In this document: piece by piece, positions 17,820 through 25,878 of the stretch | Layout: each line of letters opens with the position of its first letter | How positions within the stretch are numbered: the first letter of the stretch is position 1 | Notes under the pieces: generated by a model | The model's database searches: none | What the model saw: only the letters and a program-made list of their open reading frames with translations | What the model was told of the DNA's origin: nothing | Translations under genes and position numbers: made by a program | Assembly: GCA_011523655.1 (NCBI GenBank) | Contig: WTGH01000047.1 | Location: 147,994 to 211,993 of the forward strand | Direction of reading: 5' to 3' | Length of the DNA: 64,000 nucleotides | From: Rhodospirillaceae bacterium | GTDB lineage: Bacteria; Pseudomonadota; Alphaproteobacteria; Bin65

Positions 17820-18034
17820 GCCACAAGGACCTCGTCCCTGACGTAGTGAAGGCGGATCAGGCGCGGCCGGTTCATGCTGTCGTCGAAGTAGCAGTCCACG
17901 GCTTCCCGGACGTTTCGGCGAAGCTCATCCAGCGTGTCGCCTTCGGTGTGGATGCCAAATCCGAGCGCGCTGGCCGAATAGCCGCCGTCCAGTTCGTCCT
18001 CGCTGACTTCGAAAATGATTTCGGTCGCTGACAT
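17816..18034 (-). CDS. hicB: Short HicB-like antitoxin
   Basis: The 72-residue product starts at ATG 18034 with GGAG at spacing 6; the TTG extension is rejected. The degenerate RNase H-like HicB fold is visible: EIIFEVSEDELDGGYSASAL, GIHTEGDTLDELRRNVREAV. It stops without the C-terminal ribbon-helix-helix or HTH domain that most HicB proteins use for autoregulation. It precedes the toxin, the reverse of the classical hicA-hicB order. It probably neutralises HicA by direct binding. Confidence 0.78.
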   Translation of the reverse strand: MSATEIIFEVSEDELDGGYSASALGFGIHTEGDTLDELRRNVREAVDCYFDDSMNRPRLIRLHYVRDEVLVA

Positions 18035-18208
18035 CGCCGACTCCGCCTGATATTGCCGCCGCGTTGCGGAGGCAACGGGGTCCGGCAATCGTTCGAACCT
18101 ACTCCATACGAAGCCTGCCGTCGAAGCGATTTGTCGATAGCCGGTGCGCAGGCAGGGCGGTTTCGCCGCTCCGGCTGAAATGACGGATGCAGGGGCAGTA
18201 AAACGCGG

Positions 18209-18799
18209 CTAGTCCAGGTCCGCCGCCAGCGACTCCCGCACCGCCGCCGGCATCACGGCCATATGGGCGTAGTTCGGATGGCCGACGCCGACGATGGCTT
18301 GGCCCGCCCCGGACGCGCCCGGTTTGAAGGCCGCGGCCTGCGCGTCGGTGAAGGGGAAATGCACGAACTGGACGGAGGAGGCTTTGCCGTCCGCCGTCGT
18401 GCGGTCGATATCGTCTTCGGGGACCCCGGCGACCTTGTGTTCGCCGAATCGGATGAACATGGTTTCCTCGAAACCGCCGAGCCGGCCCAGGACGGTGCGC
18501 CGCCGGCGCTCGTCGTCGATCTCGATCATCACCGTCGCGACCAGCTCGCGGCCGTTCGGGATCAGCGGATTGTAGGCCGCCAGCTCGTCGGCGATCTGGT
18601 CTTCGCCGCCCTTCTCGATGAACAGCATCTCGTGAACCTGGTGCCACATGGTGGCGCGGTTCTCGAAGTAGAATGTCGCGAAGGGGCCGACCTCGATCCG
18701 CCGGTTCCTCTTCACCTGCGCGATCTCGCGGCGCTTTTCCGCGCGCACCTTCCCGTAGTCGGCCATCGCCATGATGTCGGCGCGCGTCAGCACGTTCAT
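18209..18799 (-). CDS. DUF3501 family protein
   Basis: The 196-residue soluble protein opens NVLTRADIMAMADYGKVRAEKRREI and continues RRIEVGPFATFYFENRATMWHQVHEML, characteristic of DUF3501. The function is not established. In other proteobacteria the family is often found near rubrerythrin-like and iron-sulfur genes (recollection of the family). ATG 18799 has GGAG 10 bases upstream. A perfect palindrome 22 bases upstream of the gene suggests iron- or redox-type control. Confidence 0.8.
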   Translation of the reverse strand: MNVLTRADIMAMADYGKVRAEKRREIAQVKRNRRIEVGPFATFYFENRATMWHQVHEMLFIEKGGEDQIADELAAYNPLIPNGRELVATVMIEIDDERRRRTVLGRLGGFEETMFIRFGEHKVAGVPEDDIDRTTADGKASSVQFVHFPFTDAQAAAFKPGASGAGQAIVGVGHPNYAHMAVMPAAVRESLAADLD

Positions 18800-18820
18800 T
18801 TTCGGCCCGCTCCGTTTTAA

Positions 18821-18837
18821 ATTAGAGTAATTCTAAT
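18821..18837. promoter_or_regulatory. Iron-box-like palindromic operator upstream of DUF3501 gene
   Basis: ATTAGA-GTAAT-TCTAAT is a perfect 6-bp inverted repeat with a 5-bp spacer, embedded in an AT-rich patch inside otherwise GC-rich DNA. Its core TTAGA(N5)TCTAA resembles the ICE box of the alphaproteobacterial iron regulator Irr (TTAGAAnnnTTCTAA-like). It sits between the Nudix stop and the DUF3501 start. Rrf2/IscR-type control is an alternative. Confidence 0.5.
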
Positions 18838-18850
18838 ATAAGGGCGAACG

Positions 18851-19690
18851 TCAGTTCGGCAAGGGGGCGATGCCGCCGGCGACCTCCAGGCTGGCCTGCA
18901 CCAGGGCATAGCCGGAATCGGCGTCGATGCGCAGCCGCGGGCCGTCCGGCGTCATCTCGCGCCACGGCATGGCCTGCGGCGGCGTCCGCCCGGCGGCGCG
19001 GGCGACCGCGTCGGCCACGGTTTTGCTCAGCGCGAGGTCCATCAGGTTCAGCCGGGTGGCGAAATAGAGCGAATATTTCCGGTCCCGGTCGGCGGCGTCG
19101 ATGACGTCCTGCGGCCGCGTCCACAGGCCGTGCACCGTCTCGCTGCCGTCGTGGCTCAGCGTCTGGTCCGGCGGCACGGCGGCGAGGAAGAACATCGTGT
19201 CGAACCGCTTCGGCCGGAACACCGGCGTCACCCAGCGGGAAAAGGGCGCCAGCCCGGCCATGTCCAGGCGCAGGCCGTGGTCGGCGAGGAAGCGGGCGAA
19301 GGGAATCCGGTTGCGGCCGATCGCGTCGCGGAACCCCGCAAGGGGCGCCAGTTCGGCGTCGGTCAGCGTGGCGCCGTCCCGGTGCGCCAGCAGGACGCCG
19401 CATTCCTCGAAGGCCTCGCGCACCGAGGACACGGCGAAGCCGAAGGCCGCGTCGTCCAGATCGCCGCCATTGTCGGCCAGCGCGCGCAATTCGGCCGACG
19501 AATCCTCGGGCGCGACCTTGCCGCCGGGGAACACCATCGCGCCGGCGAAGGCGCCGACCCGGCCGCTGCGCTCGACCATGAACACTTCGAGTCCGCGTGC
19601 GCCGTCGCGCAGCAGGAGCACGGTGGCGGACAGCAGCGGCGCGGATATGTCCGAGGGATCCATGCCCGCGTCCATGCCGCGGGCTTCCAT
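18851..19690 (-). CDS. NUDT19-like Nudix hydrolase
   Basis: The product is 279 residues from ATG 19690, chosen because AAGGA lies 8 bases upstream; ATG 19714 is an alternative. The Nudix box is split: GG at FPGGKV and REAFEECGVLL are separated by ~40 residues of insertion, as in NUDT19/RP2-type CoA diphosphohydrolases. The C-terminal part has the conserved RFDTMFF and WREMTPDGPRL. It probably cleaves CoA or CoA-esters, or another nucleotide diphosphate. It follows the four-domain rhodanese gene by 34 bases. Confidence 0.75.
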   Translation of the reverse strand: MEARGMDAGMDPSDISAPLLSATVLLLRDGARGLEVFMVERSGRVGAFAGAMVFPGGKVAPEDSSAELRALADNGGDLDDAAFGFAVSSVREAFEECGVLLAHRDGATLTDAELAPLAGFRDAIGRNRIPFARFLADHGLRLDMAGLAPFSRWVTPVFRPKRFDTMFFLAAVPPDQTLSHDGSETVHGLWTRPQDVIDAADRDRKYSLYFATRLNLMDLALSKTVADAVARAAGRTPPQAMPWREMTPDGPRLRIDADSGYALVQASLEVAGGIAPLPN

Positions 19691-19724
19691 GACCCTGATC
19701 CTTCCGGGGATCATTGCGCGGGCG

Positions 19725-21305
19725 TCACGGATATGTGCGGAAGCTTACAGTGCCGTCACGCGCGATCTGCTCGACCAGCGCGACCTCCCACACCAGATAT
19801 TCCTCCATCTTGGCCCGGACCTCCTCGTCGGTGTCGTAGGGCTTGTACCAGACGTCGTTCGGCTCGGTCGTCGCCAGGGTCATCCGGCCGTCGTCGGGCT
19901 CGACCGGCTTGCCGGCGGCGCGCCAGGCGTCGAGGCCGCCGGCCAGCACGACGAAATCGTCCTCGATTTCCAGGCCGGTCAGCGTCGTTGCCGACAGATG
20001 GGCCATCCGGTCGTCGTCGGCGTAGAGCACGATCCGCGCATCGTCGGGCAGCAGCGCTTCGTCCAGCCGGCTGCGCAGACCCCACCAGGCGCCGGGGATG
20101 TGGCCGCGGCGGTAGGTCAGGCTGTCGGACAGGTCGAGGATGTGGTCGTCCGGCTCCAGGTCGTCCGGGCCGATCGTCTCCCACCGTTCGATCTCCGGCG
20201 CCGCCGGCGGGCGCGGACCGGTCTCGACCGGCCAGTCGGCGATCGCGCCGTCATAGACATGGACGTCCGGCCAGCCGAGCTGGATCAGCCAGGAGGCGGT
20301 CATCACCGCGCGAACCCGCTCGTCGTCGAACAGCACGATCCGGGCGTTGCGGGTCGCGACATACTCGTCGGTCGCCTGGACCAGCTGCCCGCCCGGCGCG
20401 TGGCGCGAACCGGCAACATGGCCGGCCGCAAACTCCTCAGGCGTACGTACGTCCAGGAGATAAAGCGTACGTACGTCCTGTTCGGCCTGCCAGCCCTCGA
20501 CCGCGGCCTTGTCGGCGAACCGGACGCCGAAGCGCCGGGCGACCGCCGCAGCACGGTCCTGCGCCACCGCCACGGCATCCGGCGACGGATCGGGGCCGAA
20601 GCGCTCCGCGCCGTGCTCACAGGAAAAGCCGGCCAGTTCCCAGCCCATGGTGCCGTCCTTCAGGGCGGCGACTTCGTTGGGGATGCCGGCGTTGATCAGG
20701 CTCTGGGCGCCGATGATGCTGCGCGTCCGCCCGGCGCAGTTGACGACGACCAGCGTGCCGGGATCGGGCGCGATCTCGTGGACCCGGTAGACCAGTTCCG
20801 CCCCCGGCACGTCGATGCCGCCGGGGATGTTCATGCGCCGGTATTCCTCGACCGGCCGGCTGTCCAGGATCACCATGTCCCGGCCCGAGCGGACGATGTC
20901 GTCGAGTTCCTGCGCCGGAACCCGCGGCGTGTCGTAGGCGTGTTCGACGAATTCGCCGAACGCCTTGGACGGCACGTTGACGCCGGAATAGAGCTCGTAG
21001 CCGGCCTCCGCCCAGGCCGCCGTGCCGCCTTCGAGGATGCGGACGTCGCCATAGCCGAGCGCGCCGAGGACCTCCATCGCCGCGCCGGCGATGCCCGACG
21101 GGCCGTCGTCGCACAGCACGATGCGCACGCTCTTGCGCGGCACGAGGTCCAGGATCAGCAGCTCGAGGCGCGACAGGGGAATGCAGACCGCCCAGAACAG
21201 GTGCGAATGATAGAAGACGCCCTGCTCGCGCACGTCGATCAGTGCGAGTTCGTCGCCGTCCTGCAAGGCGGCGTGCAGATCCGCCGGGGAAATGTAGAGG
21301 CTCAT
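19725..21305 (-). CDS. Four-domain rhodanese-like sulfurtransferase
   Basis: The 526-residue cytoplasmic protein is built of four rhodanese folds (about 1-110, 125-235, 255-375, 385-495). Domain 2 has a full active loop, NCAGRTRS. Domain 1 keeps a Cys in LCDDGPSG. Domains 3 and 4 have Asp or Ala at that place (LFDDERV, LYADDDR) and are probably structural. Rhodaneses move sulfane sulfur as a Cys-persulfide. The gene lies 54 bases downstream of the dioxygenase-like gene in the same direction. A 14-bp repeat within domain 3 encodes DVRT twice. Confidence 0.85.
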   Translation of the reverse strand: MSLYISPADLHAALQDGDELALIDVREQGVFYHSHLFWAVCIPLSRLELLILDLVPRKSVRIVLCDDGPSGIAGAAMEVLGALGYGDVRILEGGTAAWAEAGYELYSGVNVPSKAFGEFVEHAYDTPRVPAQELDDIVRSGRDMVILDSRPVEEYRRMNIPGGIDVPGAELVYRVHEIAPDPGTLVVVNCAGRTRSIIGAQSLINAGIPNEVAALKDGTMGWELAGFSCEHGAERFGPDPSPDAVAVAQDRAAAVARRFGVRFADKAAVEGWQAEQDVRTLYLLDVRTPEEFAAGHVAGSRHAPGGQLVQATDEYVATRNARIVLFDDERVRAVMTASWLIQLGWPDVHVYDGAIADWPVETGPRPPAAPEIERWETIGPDDLEPDDHILDLSDSLTYRRGHIPGAWWGLRSRLDEALLPDDARIVLYADDDRMAHLSATTLTGLEIEDDFVVLAGGLDAWRAAGKPVEPDDGRMTLATTEPNDVWYKPYDTDEEVRAKMEEYLVWEVALVEQIARDGTVSFRTYP

Positions 21306-21359
21306 GAATCGTTTCCGGGATCGTTTCCGGGATTGTGCTGGGCAATGCCCGGGGGAAGG

Positions 21360-21962
21360 TCAGCCGCTGCGCGCCTCGATGATGCCCTCCTGGGCCGGGA
21401 AGTTGCGCCAGCTGCGGTCGTCGTCGCGGAAATACTCCCGCTCGTGGAGACGGTCCAGCGCCAGGCCGTACATGTGGAAGTTGACGACCCGGTCGCCGGC
21501 CTCGACATGGATGGAGTGCAGTTCGTCCGGCAGGAAGGCGACCGCCGTGCCCTGGCGCACCACCCGCCGGCCGGTCTCCGCCACGCCGCCGTCCGCGGTG
21601 CGCTCGTAGAAGCGGTTCAGCTCGTCGCCGCGGATGCCGGCAATCACCGCCCAGGTCGTGTGGTTGTGCGCCGGCGTATCCAGCGCGCCGCGCGCCGACT
21701 GGACATAGAGGGCGAAGCGGTGGTCGTCGTCCTCGGCGATCCGGTAGATGTTGGCGGGAAAGTCGACATCCCCGTCCGGCGGCGGGAAGTCCTCCGCCGG
21801 GAACAGGTCCGCCTGCGCGGCAAGATCGAGCAGGCGTTCTTTCATCCGGGCGAGACCGTCCGGCGTCACCCCGCAATCGCGCTCGATGGCGCGGATGTCC
21901 GCCACCGCCGCCTCGACCGCCCGGCGCCGTTCTTTCCGGCGCGCTGCCGCGTCTGTCGTCAT
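21360..21962 (-). CDS. Cysteine dioxygenase-like (thiol dioxygenase) cupin protein
   Basis: The 200-residue product has the CDO-type beta-barrel: TPAHNHTTWAVIAGIRGDELNRFYER with iron ligands H99 and H101, and LPDELHSIHVEAG supplying a third His (149 or 152). Conserved NFHMYG follows. Thiol dioxygenases oxidise cysteine, 3-mercaptopropionate or related thiols to sulfinates. Which thiol is used cannot be read. Neighbours for sulfane sulfur transfer and sulfite/sulfonate export support a sulfur role. Confidence 0.78.
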   Translation of the reverse strand: MTTDAAARRKERRRAVEAAVADIRAIERDCGVTPDGLARMKERLLDLAAQADLFPAEDFPPPDGDVDFPANIYRIAEDDDHRFALYVQSARGALDTPAHNHTTWAVIAGIRGDELNRFYERTADGGVAETGRRVVRQGTAVAFLPDELHSIHVEAGDRVVNFHMYGLALDRLHEREYFRDDDRSWRNFPAQEGIIEARSG

Positions 21963-21981
21963 CGCGTGTTGCCTCTCTCGC

Positions 21982-22746
21982 TCAGGCCAGCAGGCCCGTC
22001 ATGCCGTCATATACCAGCTTGATGCCGATGCCGAACAGCAGGACATAGGCCGCAATGAAGAAGAGGCGGTCGGAGATCCGGGTGTGCAGCCACACGCCGA
22101 GCAGCGTCCCCGCCACGGCGAGCGGGAACAGGGCCGCCGAAACGGTCAGGTTGGTCGCCGGAAACTGCCCGAGCAGCCAGTAGGGCACCAGCTTGACATA
22201 GTTGATCGCGGCGAAGAACACGACCGTCGTCGCCTGGTACAGCGTCTTGTCCAGCTTCTGCGGCAGCAGGTAGACCGCGACCGGCGGCCCGCCGTTGTGG
22301 GAGACGAAGCTCGTGAAGCCGGCGACCGCGCCCCACAGGCCGCCGCGCAGGACGTTCGGCGCGCTCGCCGGCCGGTCGGACCGCCGCCTGCCGAGCCAGG
22401 TGCGCAGCGCGAACAGGATGGCGATGACGCCGATCAGGATCCGGATGGCGTCGGCGTCGAGGTGCCGGAAGGTCAGCGCACCGGCGAGAATGCCGATCAT
22501 CGCCGCGGCGATCAGGATGCGCATGTTGCGCCGGTGCCAGCGGCCCCAGTAGGCCTTCAGCGACATCAGGTCGATCAGGCAGAGCACCGGCAGCAGCACA
22601 GCCGCGGCGATGCGCGGATCGACGACCAGGGAGAGGATCGGCACGCCGACCGTGCCCAGCCCGCCGCCGACCCCGCCCTTCGAGATGCCGACGATCAGCA
22701 CTGCCGGGACGGCCGCCGCCCAGAACCAGGGATTCTCGATAAGCAT
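21982..22746 (-). CDS. TSUP family (TauE/SafE) sulfite or sulfonate exporter
   Basis: The 254-residue, 7-8-helix inner-membrane protein carries the two family repeats, KGGVGGGLGTVGVPIL near the N-terminus and GFTSFVSHNGGPPVAVYLLPQKL in the middle. It is first in the run TSUP, thiol-dioxygenase-like, rhodanese, Nudix. TSUP members export sulfite, sulfoacetate or other small organic acids. In this context it may remove the sulfite formed from oxidised thiols (inference). Confidence 0.85.
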   Translation of the reverse strand: MLIENPWFWAAAVPAVLIVGISKGGVGGGLGTVGVPILSLVVDPRIAAAVLLPVLCLIDLMSLKAYWGRWHRRNMRILIAAAMIGILAGALTFRHLDADAIRILIGVIAILFALRTWLGRRRSDRPASAPNVLRGGLWGAVAGFTSFVSHNGGPPVAVYLLPQKLDKTLYQATTVVFFAAINYVKLVPYWLLGQFPATNLTVSAALFPLAVAGTLLGVWLHTRISDRLFFIAAYVLLFGIGIKLVYDGMTGLLA

Positions 22747-22898
22747 GGCGCGGGCATAGCCGCCGCCGCGCCCTGCGGGAAGGGTGTTGCGCGCAGGGCT
22801 GCCCTGCCGCGGGCGGCGGGCGCCGCCTCTCGACCGGCCGGGCCGAAAGCGTCAGGATGCGGCACCTGCACTTCCGCCCACGTCCGCAAGCCCCCGCC

Positions 22899-23678
22899 AT
22901 GCCCCGATTTTCAGCCAACATCTCGATGCTGTTCGCCGAGCGCGACTGGCTCGACCGGCCGGCCGCCGCCGCTGCGGCGGGGTTCGGGGCCGTCGAGATC
23001 CAGTTTCCCTACGACCGGCCGGCCGCAGACTGGCAGCGGGTGATCGACGCCGCGGGCCTCGCTGTCTCGGTTGTCAACGTCCCGGTCGGCGATATGCTCG
23101 ACGGCGGGCCGGGCCTCGCCGCGACGCCGGGCCGGCAGGCCGCCTTTCGCCGCGCCGCCGAGCAGGCCCGCGATGCGGCGGCGGCGCTCCGGCCGCGCAA
23201 CGTCAACGTGCTCGCCGGTTTTCCCGAGTTGCACGGCTTCGCGCGGGAACGCTGCCTGGCGACGCTGGCGGAGAATCTGCGCGTCGCGGCGGACCTCATG
23301 GCCGGGATCGGCATCGGCGTCGTCGTCGAGGCCGTCAACACCGTCGACCGGCCGGGCTTCCTGCTGTCGACCAGCGGGCAGGCGCTCGAGGCCATCGACC
23401 GGGCCGGCCACCCAAACCTGGCGCTGGAGCACGACCTGTACCACATGGCGATCATGGAGGGCCGGCTGATCCCGCGGCTCGGGGAGATCCTGCCGCGCAT
23501 CGGCCATATCCAGTTCGCCGACCATCCCGGCCGGCACGAGCCCGGCACCGGAACCATCGACTTTCCCGCCGTCTTCGCCGCGCTCGACCGTCTCGGCTAC
23601 GACGGCTGGTGCGCCGCGGAATATGTGCCGAGCCGGGTTACGGAAGAGACACTGAGGTGGATGGAACTAACGGAGTAG
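22899..23678 (+). CDS. hyi: Hydroxypyruvate isomerase-like TIM-barrel enzyme
   Basis: The product is 259 residues from ATG 22899, chosen because MPRFSANISMLFAERDWLDR is the family N-terminus; ATG 22857 adds 14 unrelated residues. The xylose-isomerase-like barrel keeps the Glu/Asp/His metal ligands: VVVEAVNT, LALEHDLYHMAIMEG, HIQFADHPGRHEPGTG. It interconverts hydroxypyruvate and tartronate semialdehyde; a related OtnI-type sugar isomerase role is possible. Confidence 0.82.
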   Translation: MPRFSANISMLFAERDWLDRPAAAAAAGFGAVEIQFPYDRPAADWQRVIDAAGLAVSVVNVPVGDMLDGGPGLAATPGRQAAFRRAAEQARDAAAALRPRNVNVLAGFPELHGFARERCLATLAENLRVAADLMAGIGIGVVVEAVNTVDRPGFLLSTSGQALEAIDRAGHPNLALEHDLYHMAIMEGRLIPRLGEILPRIGHIQFADHPGRHEPGTGTIDFPAVFAALDRLGYDGWCAAEYVPSRVTEETLRWMELTE

Positions 23679-23714
23679 AGCAACCGAAAACCTCTGCGAA
23701 CCCGCCGGCGGACG

Positions 23715-24227
23715 CTATTTGCCGGAAGCGGAACACCATTTCTTCCACCTGTTCTCTGTCCTCTCTTTCTTCGTCTGCCTGCCGCGATCGCGAACGCCGT
23801 AACCTCCCTCGATCAGCGCGTCCGAGAGCGATCTTCCGTCCAATACGAGATCGGCGATCACGCGCCCGCCATACGCGCCCCATTTCGGATCGCGCACGAC
23901 GATTTGCCCGGCGTTATCGATTTGCTGCTTCGTAAAGGCTGTCGCCGCCCGGCTTGCGGCTCGTTCCGCCGCGCACAGTGCGCGGCGGCTTTTCTCCGGC
24001 GTGTCGACGCCGCGCAGCCGCACCCTCAGCCTGGAAAGCTCCGGCGGAAAATCGGCTGACGCATCGACCGCAACCGTATCGCCGTCGATCACCCGCGTCA
24101 CCGGCCAGGGATAATCCGCGCCCCAGGCGGGAGTCGTGCATAAGACGGCGGTCAGCGCGACTGCGCCGACCGCCGGTGCCGCCCGCAAAATCAAGCGAAA
24201 AAACGGCTTCCGCTTGACATAGGTCAA
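23715..24227 (-). CDS. Secreted SNase-like thermonuclease
   Basis: The 170-residue product has a signal peptide (basic MTYVKRK, hydrophobic core, cleavage near AWG-AD) and then a staphylococcal-nuclease OB fold: VTRVIDGDTVAVD, RLRVRLRGVDTPEKS, and a C-terminal ADLVLDGRSLSDALIEGGYG. The catalytic Arg/Asp/Glu pattern is present. TTG 24227 is the only in-frame start near the signal peptide; GGAGGGG lies 5-7 bases upstream. The start codon sits inside a perfect 6-bp hairpin, and an overlapping ATG-TCT-TGA precedes it. Confidence 0.82.
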   Translation of the reverse strand: MTYVKRKPFFRLILRAAPAVGAVALTAVLCTTPAWGADYPWPVTRVIDGDTVAVDASADFPPELSRLRVRLRGVDTPEKSRRALCAAERAASRAATAFTKQQIDNAGQIVVRDPKWGAYGGRVIADLVLDGRSLSDALIEGGYGVRDRGRQTKKERTENRWKKWCSASGK

Positions 24228-24232
24228 GACAT
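24213..24232 (-). promoter_or_regulatory. Start-codon hairpin and minimal upstream ORF of the nuclease
   Basis: On the minus strand CTTGAC-CTAT-GTCAAG forms a perfect stem that encloses the TTG start. Directly after the Shine-Dalgarno GGAGGGG comes ATG-TCT-TGA, a two-codon ORF whose TGA overlaps TTGA. Both would lower or condition nuclease translation (inference). Confidence 0.4.
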
Positions 24233-24814
24233 CCCCTCCAGCCAGGCCACAAACCGACTGGGCCCGGCCGAGGGCGCCGGGCCATTGTGACCAACTCGCA
24301 GAGAATGCAGAGATGTCCCGCTTATTCGCCTGAACGCAGGAAGCTATCCCGCGTCGGGCATCAGGCTGTTCTATTCAGCGGGTGACCCGACCTAGCAGGG
24401 CCTGCGAGCGATCACGGCGCGGATGCTTTACTAAATCGATAGTGCTGTCAAGTCGCGCGCGCCCCGTCGAAACGGTTCGGCGGGGCGTCTGCGGTTGCCG
24501 AAATGGCGGGGGCTGCGGATCCGGTCCGAGGAATGTCGGCCGATCGAGGCACGCCGAATCGCCGTTTGGCTCGCGGCGCATAAATAATTCCTATATTTCC
24601 GTCGGAATTCGTAGGCCCCGCCTAACGAAAAAAATATAATTACGATTGTTCGGCGCAGATATGAATAATTCTGCGCATTTTCGCCGGTGTCCGAAATATA
24701 CTTCCGGAACGCCGATGCACTGGGAAAAATTGCCGATCGGGCGAGGGGACATTGCGCCGCAGGCGAAGAAGGAGTTGCCGAGCGGTCCTTCTGCGCATCC
24801 GGAACGGCCGCCGC
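24228..24814. other. 587-bp intergenic region, AT-rich in its right half
   Basis: No supported gene. The frames found here have poor codon bias and no ribosome-binding site. The part 24580-24720 is strikingly AT-rich for this genome (runs such as AAAAAAATATAATTA near 24630) and carries one good hairpin, listed separately. It may hold the pyrD terminator. Confidence 0.6.
24653..24676. terminator. Hairpin downstream of pyrD
   Basis: GCGCAGA-(10)-TCTGCGC is a perfect 7-bp stem with an AT-rich loop. Read on the minus strand it follows pyrD by about 140 bases, with a T-rich run some 20 bases further on. Read on the plus strand ATTTT follows at once. It may act in either direction. Confidence 0.4.
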
Positions 24815-25834
24815 TCAGGCTGCCGCGTCGCGGAACCCTTCGGCGGCGGCGCGGATCAGGGCGGGGCCTTCGTAGATCAGGCCGGTATAGAGCTGGATCA
24901 GCGTCGCGCCGGCGGCCCGCTTGGCGGCGGCGTCCGCGCTGCCCGCGATGCCGCCGACGCCGACGATCGGCAGGTCCGGGCCGAGCCGCTCGCGGAAAGC
25001 GCCGAGCACCGCCGTGGACGGCGCCATCAGGGGCCGGCCGGACAGGCCGCCGGCCTCGCCCGCCAGGGGCGAGCGCAGATCGGGCGGGCGGCTGACGGTC
25101 GTGTTGCTGACGATCAGCCCGTCGAGCAACGGCGTCTGCGCAATCCCGGCGATATCGTCGATGTCCGCCGGCTCCAGGTCCGGCGCCACCTTCAGCAGCA
25201 ACGGCCGCCGTGCCGGCCCCGAATCCTCAAGGGCCGCCTGCACCGGCTCCAGCAGGCCGCGCAGCGCCGCCGCATCCTGGAGGGCGCGCAGCCCCGGCGT
25301 GTTGGGCGAGGAGACGTTGACGACGAGATAATCGGCGTAGGGCGCCAGCCGGCGCGCGCCGGTTGCATAGTCGGCCGCCAGGTCGTCGCTCGCCCGGTTC
25401 GCGCCCAGATTGACGCCCAACGGCCCCGGCAGCGGCCGCTGCCGCAGGCCGGCGAGCCGCCGCTCGGCGCGGTCCAGCCCCTTGCTGTTGAAGCCGTACC
25501 GGTTGATGACCGCGCCGTCTTCCGGCAGGCGGAACACCCGCGGCCGCGGGTTGCCGGGCTGGGGTTGCGGCGTCACCGAGCCGACCTCGACGAAACCGAA
25601 GCCGAGCGCAAGGGCGGCGCGCACCGCCTCGGCGTCCTTGTCGAAGCCGGCGGCGAGGCCGACCGGGTTGGGAAAATCCAGGCCGAACGCGCGCTGCGGC
25701 GCGATGCGGTGCGGGCCGCCTTCCAGGGGCAGCCGCAGCGCGTCGGCGCCGCGCAGCAGGCGGACCGTCCAGCGGTGGGCCGCTTCCGGCGGCAGCAGGC
25801 GCAGCAGGCGGACGGCCGGTTCAGCCAGCGTCAT
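24815..25834 (-). CDS. pyrD: Dihydroorotate dehydrogenase (quinone), class 2
   Basis: PyrD oxidises dihydroorotate to orotate at the inner membrane, passing electrons via FMN to ubiquinone. The product is 339 residues from ATG 25834; the longer open frame upstream belongs to another gene's antisense. The class-2 N-terminal helix pair (LLRLLPPEAAHRWTVRLLRG) is present. FMN and substrate motifs follow: GLAAGFDKDAEAV, GSVTPQPQPGNPRPR, NRYGFNSKG, NVSSPNTPGLR with the catalytic Ser, and VGVGGI. Confidence 0.95.
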   Translation of the reverse strand: MTLAEPAVRLLRLLPPEAAHRWTVRLLRGADALRLPLEGGPHRIAPQRAFGLDFPNPVGLAAGFDKDAEAVRAALALGFGFVEVGSVTPQPQPGNPRPRVFRLPEDGAVINRYGFNSKGLDRAERRLAGLRQRPLPGPLGVNLGANRASDDLAADYATGARRLAPYADYLVVNVSSPNTPGLRALQDAAALRGLLEPVQAALEDSGPARRPLLLKVAPDLEPADIDDIAGIAQTPLLDGLIVSNTTVSRPPDLRSPLAGEAGGLSGRPLMAPSTAVLGAFRERLGPDLPIVGVGGIAGSADAAAKRAAGATLIQLYTGLIYEGPALIRAAAEGFRDAAA

Positions 25835-25878
25835 GGCGGCGCCTTTCGCGGCCGGAACCCCCGGAACCGTTCGGGCCG

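Noticed and set aside
19101..22022. A 973-codon plus-strand frame opposite the rhodanese and dioxygenase-like genes
   Set aside because: Antisense shadow. The minus-strand genes have clear families, start sites and short gaps.
24375..24639. Short frames on both strands in the gap between the nuclease and pyrD
   Set aside because: No ribosome-binding site, no codon bias, and Arg/Cys-rich products typical of chance frames.
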